Position numbers and translations under genes: made by a program. Shown piece by piece: positions 43,083-48,287 of a DNA stretch of 48,287 nt. Within the stretch, counting starts at the first letter, position 1; every line of letters begins with the position of its first letter. Location of the stretch: positions 1 through 48,287 of the forward strand of contig NZ_JAJUWR010000037.1 of NCBI RefSeq assembly GCF_021390545.1, given 5' to 3'. The notes beneath the pieces are model-generated. The model saw nothing but the letters and a program-made list of their open reading frames with translations. It ran no database searches and was not told where the DNA came from. This DNA comes from Algoriphagus sp. AGSA1. GTDB taxonomy: Bacteria > Bacteroidota > Bacteroidia > Cytophagales > Cyclobacteriaceae.

Positions 43083-44444
43083 TTAAGTCAATCGGGCGAT
43101 TGCCTCCTCTAAACTTACAGATTCCTGCTCCCCGGTTTCCAGGTTTTTCAGGGCAATCACCTTGTTTTCAATTTCCGAATCTCCACAAATACCAACAAAG
43201 GGAACGCCTTTTTTGGAGGCAAAATCCAATTGCTTGTTCATTTTTTTCAGATCTGGATAAAGTTCTGCTTTTATCCCCGCATCTCTGAACCTCTTCAATA
43301 AACCCAAGGCATATTCATAGGCTTTCTGATCAAAATGTGTCAATAGGATTTTGGTGCCTTGCACACTCTCTACCGGGAAAAGCCCCAGCTCCTCAAGCAC
43401 ATCGTACAATCTATCTACCCCAAAAGAAAAGCCTACTCCCGAAATCCCCGAAAGACCAAATACACCGGTAAGATTATCGTACCGACCACCTCCACTGACG
43501 GATCCTATGGACACATTGTTCACTTTCACTTCGAAAATAGCCCCAGTGTAATACGAAAGCCCGCGTGCCAACATAATATCCAGCTCCACAAAGTCGAGAT
43601 TTTCCCCCATAGTGCTCAGTATATGAAAAACCTCTTCCAGTTCGCGGACTCCCTGAAGCCCAATCTCACTCCCACCCAAAAACTGCTTGAGGAAAGTCAA
43701 TTTCCCTACCTGATCTGTCTGCAGGGCTACCAAGGGGGCTAATTTCTCCACGGAGTCAGTCGCAAAACCTCTCTCGCACAACTCATTCTTGACCCTTTCC
43801 CATCCGATCTTATCCAGCTTATCGATAGCTACGCACAGAGGGCCTTCTTTACCAGCCTCACCGATAGCCTCAGAGATCCCTGTGAGAATTTTTCTATTGT
43901 TCAACTTGATGCTGTAATCACCCAGCTTCAATTTCTGAAAAACCGAGCGGATCATAAGAATTATCTCAGCTTCGCAAAGCAAGCTGTCTGTACCGACCAC
44001 ATCGGCGTCACACTGGTAAAACTCCCTATATCTCCCTTTCTGAGGGCGGTCTGCACGCCAAACAGGCTGGATCTGATAGCGTTTAAAAGGAAATGTCAGC
44101 TCATTCCTGTTCATCACCACAAAACGGGCAAAGGGAACGGTGAGATCATAACGGAGACCTTTTTCGGAAAGCTTGGTCAACGTAGCCTTATATCCATCCC
44201 TTAAGTCCTGATCACCTACATTTTTCAGATAATCACCAGAATTCAGGATCTTAAACAACAACTGATCCCCCTCATCACCATATTTTCCGGTAAGCGTACT
44301 CAGGTTCTCCATTGCAGGGGTCTCGATCTGATTGTAGCCAAAAAGTTGAAAAGTACTCTTAATCGTCTCAAGGATATAGTTTCTTCTGGCCATTTGGACT
44401 GTCCCAAAATCCCGGGTTCCCTTTGGCAGACTTGGCTTTTGCAT
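43083..44444 (-). CDS. hisS: Histidyl-tRNA synthetase
   Basis: Class II aminoacyl-tRNA synthetase charging tRNA-His, 453 residues. Motif 1 region: LPKGTRDFGTVQMARRNYILETIKSTFQLFGYNQIETPAMEN. Motif 2: WRADRPQKGRYREFYQCDADVVG. His-specific and motif 3 regions: ARGLSYYTGAIFEVKV and GSVSGGGRYDNLTGVFG to GVGFSFGVDRL. The C-terminal anticodon-binding domain occupies about 360-453 (KILLTHFDQKAYEYALGLLKRFRDAGIKAELYP, FVGICGDSEIENKVIALKN). It is first in the hisS-ybaB-GT2 order. Identification is certain. Confidence 0.98.
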   Translation of the reverse strand: MQKPSLPKGTRDFGTVQMARRNYILETIKSTFQLFGYNQIETPAMENLSTLTGKYGDEGDQLLFKILNSGDYLKNVGDQDLRDGYKATLTKLSEKGLRYDLTVPFARFVVMNRNELTFPFKRYQIQPVWRADRPQKGRYREFYQCDADVVGTDSLLCEAEIILMIRSVFQKLKLGDYSIKLNNRKILTGISEAIGEAGKEGPLCVAIDKLDKIGWERVKNELCERGFATDSVEKLAPLVALQTDQVGKLTFLKQFLGGSEIGLQGVRELEEVFHILSTMGENLDFVELDIMLARGLSYYTGAIFEVKVNNVSIGSVSGGGRYDNLTGVFGLSGISGVGFSFGVDRLYDVLEELGLFPVESVQGTKILLTHFDQKAYEYALGLLKRFRDAGIKAELYPDLKKMNKQLDFASKKGVPFVGICGDSEIENKVIALKNLETGEQESVSLEEAIARLT

Positions 44445-44572
44445 AGCTTGTATTTTGGTGATTAGCTGCCAAATTTATTCAAAAAAAAGGAAACCCTCCC
44501 TGATATGGTGAAAGTCAAAGAATTAAATCCAATTTAATTTAGGCTAAAAAGAAATCTTTATTTACTTTTGCG

Positions 44573-44580
44573 ACTCGTTT
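44573..44580 (+). promoter_or_regulatory. Candidate -7 box of the 47-residue gene
   Basis: TACTTTTG matches the Bacteroidota -7 box TAnnTTTG exactly, 29 bases before the ATG at 44610. No clear -33 TTG is seen. Confidence 0.4.
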
Positions 44581-44609
44581 CTGAACAATACTATTAAAAA
44601 TATACGACC

Positions 44610-44753
44610 ATGGCAGTTACTACACTGAAGAGAAAACTTAAAAGAAAAAGACAATCTCAGACCACACGTGTGATTAAGATCAAGCAATTGACTGCTCAGC
44701 CTGTAATCAAAAACGTGGACGTTGAAGAACTTAAGAAGTCTTTCGCAAAATAA
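44610..44753 (+). CDS. 47-residue highly basic protein
   Basis: ATG 44610 (MAVTTLKRKLKRKRQSQ) to TAA 44751-44753. The N-terminal half carries a dense Lys/Arg cluster. The second half is IKIKQLTAQPVIKNVDVEELKKSFAK. A matching -7 box lies upstream and a strong terminator starts 22 bases after the stop, so it is a complete single-gene transcription unit. It resembles small basic Bacteroidota proteins I recall without function. Charge and size suggest an RNA- or ribosome-binding protein. Whether it is the Bacteroidota-specific ribosomal protein bL38 would need a sequence comparison. Its existence as a gene is well supported. Confidence 0.75.
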   Translation: MAVTTLKRKLKRKRQSQTTRVIKIKQLTAQPVIKNVDVEELKKSFAK

Positions 44754-44775
44754 TCTTTATTTCTGCAAAATATAG

Positions 44776-44810
44776 AAAGCGGTCATTTGATCGCTTTTTT
44801 TGTTTTTTTT
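44776..44810 (+). terminator. Terminator of the 47-residue gene
   Basis: AAAGCGGTC pairs with GATCGCTTT around a short loop (44776-44797), with one G-U pair, and is followed by a long T tract interrupted by one G. Confidence 0.88.
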
Positions 44811-45001
44811 AACCGCGGTGACCACAGAGAGTGGCACGGAGGACTCGGATTCAAAGCCATATTTATCTATTGATTTTTAGCTACTTAAAACCACCCCAAC
44901 AGTAATTATAGTGGTTTGAGACACAAACCACGGCGGTTGAATTGCAAACTGAAAACTGAGACTGATAACTGGCAACTGTAACTTACCACCACTTTCAATT
45001 T
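44809..45001. repeat. Degenerate AACCACGG-type and heptamer repeats
   Basis: TTAACCGCGGTGACCACAGA at 44809-44828 is a degenerate copy of a segment found in reverse complement near 48105-48148, and AACCACGGCGG recurs near 44928-44938. At 44945-44978 five units ending in ACTG (CAAACTG, AAAACTG, AGACTG, ATAACTG, GCAACTG) follow with spacing of seven or six bases. No ORF was seen. Confidence 0.6.
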
Positions 45002-45511
45002 TCACACAACCTTACCCCGTTTCCCCAATTCCACTACCCGGAGATTTTTCACCTGACCAGCCTCCAGGTCAAACAATAACATGGTACGCATCACATGAAA
45101 TCCATGCTGCCCAATAGCCCCTGGATTCATATAAAGGCAGTTTACGGTCTTGTCAAACTCAACCTTGCAGATATGGGAATGCCCGCAGACAAAAAGGTGT
45201 GCGGCCGATCCCTTGATTCTGGCTTTGATGCCGGTTGCGTACCGGGGAGGTTTGCCCCCGATATGCGTCATCAGCACCTTCACCCCTTCAAGAGTAAATT
45301 CTTGCCATTCGGGATATGCATGCTGCATTTCCTTATCATCAATATTCCCAAAAACAGCCCGTATAGTCTTACCGCCGGGCAAAGCCTGCATCACTGTCCC
45401 ACTCCCTATATCCCCTGCATGCCAGATTTCATCCACATCGGCCAAATAGGTGAGCGTTTTGTGGTCAATGTAACTGTGAGAATCAGATATGAGAGCGATT
45501 TTTTTAGGCAT
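45002..45511 (-). CDS. YfcE/MJ0936-type metallophosphoesterase
   Basis: A 169-residue cytoplasmic phosphodiesterase of the small calcineurin-like group. The metal-binding motifs are complete: ALISDSHSYID (D-x-H), WHAGDIGSG (GD), VFGNIDDKEMQ (GN), MTHIGG (H) and LFVCGHSHICKVEF (GHxH), and MNPGAIGQHG completes the fold. Relatives hydrolyse cyclic or simple phosphodiesters, but the physiological substrate is usually unknown. It is a single gene divergent from the secreted rhodanese gene, with about 70 bases between them. Confidence 0.9.
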   Translation of the reverse strand: MPKKIALISDSHSYIDHKTLTYLADVDEIWHAGDIGSGTVMQALPGGKTIRAVFGNIDDKEMQHAYPEWQEFTLEGVKVLMTHIGGKPPRYATGIKARIKGSAAHLFVCGHSHICKVEFDKTVNCLYMNPGAIGQHGFHVMRTMLLFDLEAGQVKNLRVVELGKRGKVV

Positions 45512-45580
45512 TTGGACTTAATCTTGCTAAATTTTCATTCCAATATGAAACAGCATTCTTTCTAATCAAACTACTTTCCT

Positions 45581-45979
45581 ATGAAACTTCAGCGATTCCT
45601 AGTCTTTGTACTCGCATTGTTTTTGACTAACACAGCGTTCATTCAGGCTCAAAACCCTGTAAACAAATCCATTTCAGTGGCTGAGTTTGAAGAAATCGCC
45701 AAAAACAAAGGAGCAACAGTGATTATAGACGTGAGGACACCTGAAGAAATAGAAAAAGGATACCTGCCGAGAGCAAGAAACATTGATGTTTCAAATGAAA
45801 ATTTTGAAAATGAAATTTCCAAATTACCCAAAAACAAAACTTACCTACTTTATTGTAAAGCCGGAGTCAGATCCGAAAAAGCCATGGAGATGATGAAGGA
45901 AGCGGGATTTAAGTATGTCTTCTCTTTATCCGGCGGAATAGATGCCTGGAAAGAAGCCGGTAAACCCGTAGAAAAATGA
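45581..45979 (+). CDS. Secreted rhodanese-like protein
   Basis: A 132-residue protein with a signal peptide (FLVFVLALFLTNTAFIQAQ) and one rhodanese domain (about 28-130). It has VIIDVRTPEEIEKGYLPRARNIDV, the active-site loop LLYCKAGVRSEKAMEMM with the persulphide Cys, and VFSLSGGIDAWKEAGKP. It would carry or transfer sulphane sulphur, or bind an anion, in the periplasm. The loop CKAGVRS is a full six-residue catalytic loop, so activity is plausible. It is monocistronic; an aldehyde dehydrogenase remnant lies downstream. Confidence 0.9.
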   Translation: MKLQRFLVFVLALFLTNTAFIQAQNPVNKSISVAEFEEIAKNKGATVIIDVRTPEEIEKGYLPRARNIDVSNENFENEISKLPKNKTYLLYCKAGVRSEKAMEMMKEAGFKYVFSLSGGIDAWKEAGKPVEK

Positions 45980-46069
45980 AAACACTTAAATCAATCGATC
46001 ATATACTGCAGAACTATTAGAAGAAGAATTCAATACACCCCCTCAAGAAAAACAGAACAAAAAGTAAAT

Positions 46070-46228
46070 ATGGCTTAGGCACTAGCAGTCAAAGTCGAAA
46101 GCAGGGTGATCTTCATCAATTCAATTGTGGCTTCCAACCCTCACCTGCCTTTTGGGGGAGTGAAAAAAACCGGTTATGGAAAAGAGTTGGGCAGATATGG
46201 GATTTTAGAGTTTGGAAACTGAAAAACC
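46070..46228 (+). pseudogene. Aldehyde dehydrogenase C-terminal remnant
   Basis: In one frame the DNA reads LAVKVESRVIFINSIV, then ASNPHLPFGGVKKTGYGKEL, then GRYGILEFGN, then stop, then KTVYP. This is the typical last 50 residues of a succinate-semialdehyde-type NAD(P)-dependent aldehyde dehydrogenase (family pattern FINS-x-V-x-SDPRLPFGGVKKSGYGRELGxxGI). A TAG at 46076-46078 and the TGA before KTVY interrupt it, and the catalytic Cys/Glu parts are absent. It is a deletion remnant between the rhodanese and pyruvate dehydrogenase genes. Identification of the family is strong; when the rest was lost is unknown. Confidence 0.85.
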
Positions 46229-46326
46229 GTATATCCAGGCTAATCAATTAGGCATAAAGAGCCCTTTATTTTTGGTTTTGGCCAATTCCTTTCTATTTTT
46301 ACGAGCCAAAATTTTGTCATAAACTA

Positions 46327-47307
46327 ATGAGAGAAATACAGTTTCGAGAAGCCCTAAGAGAGGCAATGTCTGAAGAAATGAGACGTGATAAAGACGTTTT
46401 TCTTATGGGCGAGGAAGTTGCTGAATACAATGGAGCATATAAGGTATCCCAAGGGATGCTGGATGAATTCGGCCCAGAGCGTATCTACGATACACCTATC
46501 GCTGAGCTTGGATTTTCAGGATTGGCTGTAGGGGCTGCCATGAACGGACTTAAGCCTATCGTAGAGTTCATGACCTTCAACTTTTCTTTGGTTGCAATTG
46601 ATCAGATCATCAACTCAGCAGCTAAAATGCTTGCCATGTCAGGAGGAGCATACAGTGTCCCTGTAGTGTTCAGAGGCCCTACCGGCAACGCAGGACAACT
46701 GGGAGCTACTCACTCATCAAACTTCGAGAATTGGTTTGCCAATACCCCCGGACTAAAAGTGATCGTCCCATCCAACCCTTATGACGCCAAAGGTCTCATG
46801 AAAGCCGCTATCCGTGATCCGGATCCTGTGATCTTCATGGAATCCGAAGTGATGTACTCTGACAAGGGTGAAGTACCTGAGGGTGAATACCTGCTTCCCA
46901 TAGGTGTAGCTGACATCAAAAGGAAAGGAAAAGATGTCACAGTTATTTCTTTTGGAAAGATGATGAAAGTGGCCTTACAAGCTGCTGAAGAAATGGCGAA
47001 AGAAGGAATAGAAGCGGAAGTGATCGACCTTAGGACAGTTAGACCAATAGATTATGCAACTTGTCTGGAATCCGTGAAGAAGACCAACCGTGTCGTGATC
47101 GTAGAAGAAGCCAATCCTATAGCGGCGATTTCATCCGAACTGACTTATCACTTCCAGAGATATGCATTTGATTACCTAGACGCCCCGGTGATCCGTGTGA
47201 ACTCCATGGACATTCCGCTGAGTTATTCTCCGGCTTACATTGAGGCTACCTTGCCAAATGTGAAGAGAACCGTGGACGCAATCAAGGAAGTCTGCTATAA
47301 GAAGTAG
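46327..47307 (+). CDS. pdhB: Pyruvate dehydrogenase E1 component, beta subunit
   Basis: Beta subunit of the E1 enzyme of the pyruvate dehydrogenase complex, 326 residues, forming a heterotetramer with the alpha subunit. It has REIQFREALREAMSEEMRRDKDVFLMGEEVAEYNGAYKVSQGM, FGPERIYDTPIAELGFSGLAVGAAMNGLKPIVEFM, QLGATHSSNFENWFANTPGLKVIVPSNPYDAKGLMKAAI and the C-terminal IDLRTVRPIDYATCLESVKKTNRVVIVEEA. A branched-chain 2-oxoacid dehydrogenase subunit would look similar, but the YEWFxHxPG-like variant and split-gene form here fit PdhB of Bacteroidota. The alpha-subunit gene is not next to it, which is normal in this phylum. A terminator follows. Confidence 0.93.
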   Translation: MREIQFREALREAMSEEMRRDKDVFLMGEEVAEYNGAYKVSQGMLDEFGPERIYDTPIAELGFSGLAVGAAMNGLKPIVEFMTFNFSLVAIDQIINSAAKMLAMSGGAYSVPVVFRGPTGNAGQLGATHSSNFENWFANTPGLKVIVPSNPYDAKGLMKAAIRDPDPVIFMESEVMYSDKGEVPEGEYLLPIGVADIKRKGKDVTVISFGKMMKVALQAAEEMAKEGIEAEVIDLRTVRPIDYATCLESVKKTNRVVIVEEANPIAAISSELTYHFQRYAFDYLDAPVIRVNSMDIPLSYSPAYIEATLPNVKRTVDAIKEVCYKK

Positions 47308-47327
47308 TAAATTCTGTATAACATATC

Positions 47328-47361
47328 AAAGCCCGGCTCAGATTTGAAGTCGGGCTTTTTT
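47328..47361 (+). terminator. Terminator of pdhB
   Basis: AAGCCCG (47329-47335) pairs with CGGGCTT (47351-47357) and is followed by TTTTT. It lies about 20 bases after the stop codon. Confidence 0.85.
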
Positions 47362-47382
47362 AGTAACAAGTTTATAAGAATA

Positions 47383-47410
47383 AAGAGCCAAGAACCAAGA
47401 GTCAAGAATC
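47383..47410. repeat. Four tandem AAGANYC heptamers
   Basis: AAGAGCC, AAGAACC, AAGAGTC and AAGAATC follow each other exactly at 47383-47410 with a seven-base period. Confidence 0.85.
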
Positions 47411-47565
47411 ACAGTCCACAAATTCCGTTCGTGCGACACAAATGGTGGCACTGCGGTCACTAGAATCCCTTGAATCGAGTCATCAGGCCTTCCTAACTAA
47501 CAGGTAAGCAGGCTTGTTTCTTCAATAATAGAGTACCCAGACTTCTATTTTCTTAGCACAAACTA

Positions 47566-47581
47566 GCAGTCTGAAGACTGC
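47566..47581. repeat. Perfect palindrome, copy 1 of two
   Basis: GCAGTCTGAAGACTGC, repeated identically at 48048-48063. A third degenerate form, AGTCTGAGGACT, is at 48079-48090. Confidence 0.9.
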
Positions 47582-47820
47582 AATATCATAGGCACAAGCC
47601 TGCCTGCTGCAGGCAGGTCAAAAAGACTTTGCGCCAATTAGGTAGAAAGTCTAGCACCAGGTCACTTCGACTGAAGCTTGCGGAAGGAGAAATCTCAGAG
47701 GCAATTGATTAAGAGAATAAAGTCAGAAAGATGGAGAAACAGGAGTCGCAGTGTCCAGTCGCAGTGGGCAGATTGTATTATCCATGGCGAAAGCCTGCCG
47801 TAGGTATGCCTGGTCGTTAG

Positions 47821-47931
47821 CCTAGGGTGAAGAGCTGAGGGACGAAGGGCGTAACCCTAGGTCAAAAAAGACCAAAAGGCCATTGCCCTCGGACATGAGG
47901 CATAGTGACAAGACAAAGGCTTGTCCCGAGG
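47821..47931. repeat. Two adjacent stem-loop palindromes (REP-like)
   Basis: CCTAGGGT at 47821-47828 pairs with ACCCTAGG at 47854-47861. CCTCGG at 47887-47892 pairs with CCGAGG at 47926-47931, and inside the second loop ACAAG pairs with CTTGT. This pairing of stem-loops resembles REP/BIME-type elements of Bacteroidota. Class is inferred. Confidence 0.55.
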
Positions 47932-48047
47932 AGGTGTACAGCGTTTGTGAATTGTCGGATTAGAAATCCTACGATAACAGCGCAACAATTATCGGGAGTC
48001 GAGCAACAAATAGATGTTCAATTGTAAAGTTTACCTATCAAAAAAAG

Positions 48048-48063
48048 GCAGTCTGAAGACTGC
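48048..48063. repeat. Perfect palindrome, copy 2 of two
   Basis: GCAGTCTGAAGACTGC, identical to 47566-47581. Confidence 0.9.
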
Positions 48064-48162
48064 ATTGGTTAGGTCCCAAGTCTGAGGACTGAACCAAATA
48101 AGCACTTGCGCTCTCTGCGTGAACTTCTGTGTCCGCCGTGGTTAAATCAAGCAAAAAAAGGA

Positions 48163-48206
48163 GGCTGTCTCATATTGATGTTTGATAATTGAAGACAGCC
48201 TTTTTT
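48163..48206. terminator. Terminator-like hairpin with a long loop
   Basis: GGCTGTCT (48163-48170) pairs with AGACAGCC (48193-48200) and is followed by TTTTTT. An A tract lies on the left, so it can act on both strands. No gene precedes it closely, so it may belong to a decayed unit. Confidence 0.65.
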
Positions 48207-48211
48207 ATTCA

Positions 48212-48250
48212 ATAGAGGCCGATTTCCTGATTTCGGCCTCTATTTTTTTG
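48212..48250. terminator. Strong terminator hairpin at the right edge
   Basis: ATAGAGGCCGA (48212-48222) pairs with TCGGCCTCTAT (48233-48243) and runs into TTTTTTT. It stands in tandem with the preceding hairpin and may close a minus-strand or plus-strand gene outside the window. Confidence 0.8.
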
Positions 48251-48287
48251 AATACCGTTTAATTTTATAGGAATCGGGATTCTCCCA

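Larger units (their letters stand above)
47308..48287. other. Gene-free palindrome- and repeat-rich region
   Basis: Nearly one kilobase without a convincing ORF on either strand. It contains a heptamer array (47383-47410), two copies of GCAGTCTGAAGACTGC (47566-47581 and 48048-48063), and the palindromes at 47599-47617, 47821-47861 and 47887-47931. It also contains a reverse-complement relative of the 44809 repeat (about 48105-48148) and two terminators. The density suggests accumulated REP-like or decayed mobile DNA. Confidence 0.6.

Overview
The window looks like a chromosomal segment of a Bacteroidota bacterium of the order Cytophagales, most like Cyclobacteriaceae (Algoriphagus-type). The pointers are a SusC/SusD pair, large ASPIC/VCBS lipoproteins, MacB-type permeases with long periplasmic domains, a LytS/LytTR two-component pair, a general scarcity of Shine-Dalgarno sequences, and candidate -7 boxes of the Bacteroidota type (TAnnTTTG). 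The genus is an inference from gene style, not a measured result.

Layout. 1-864: a nested palindromic repeat and no convincing gene. 865-7250 (+): a compact efflux operon of TolC-like outer membrane protein, lipoprotein adaptor, FtsX/MacB-type permease, ABC ATPase, an unlisted 54-residue ORF overlapping both neighbours, LytS-type histidine kinase and LytTR response regulator. 7352-13457 (-): a LOV-like PAS protein, then a run of two MbnP-like lipoproteins and two MauG/MbnH-like di-heme lipoproteins with an outer-membrane-type protein carrying CDICGCG, preceded by a small exported protein with a CxGKC motif. This is the most unusual part of the window: it resembles a doubled copper-binding/protein-oxidation system. 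13761-18609 (-): a class V PLP enzyme, an EcsC-family protein and a large secreted M14 metallopeptidase.

18967-22573 (+): housekeeping genes prs, rplY and pth, then a SAM riboswitch in front of metZ. 22684-30009: a CBS protein; an overlapping three-gene operon (glycosylasparaginase-like, CutC, and a c-haem/VCBS lipoprotein); a creatininase-family enzyme on the other strand; and a full-length MacB-type permease. 30443-39145 (-): a SusC-SusD-ASPIC/VCBS uptake locus with a LacI-type operator-like palindrome overlapping its candidate promoter and a hairpin between susD and the VCBS gene. 39624-44753: an OmpA/TPR-like protein, a PspC-domain protein, a GT2 glycosyltransferase, a YbaB nucleoid protein, hisS, and a 47-residue very basic protein. 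45002-47307: a phosphoesterase, a secreted rhodanese, a decayed aldehyde dehydrogenase 3' end, and the pyruvate dehydrogenase E1 beta subunit. 47308-48287 has no gene but is packed with palindromes, heptamer tandem repeats and two terminators.

How it works together. The first operon is a self-contained drug or envelope-stress efflux module with its own sensor and regulator. The MbnP/MbnH block would place two haem enzymes and their probable substrate lipoproteins in the periplasm or outer membrane. The SusCD block imports an unknown ligand under probable LacI-family control. The rest is core metabolism and translation. No tRNA, rRNA, CRISPR array, complete insertion sequence or prophage gene was seen.
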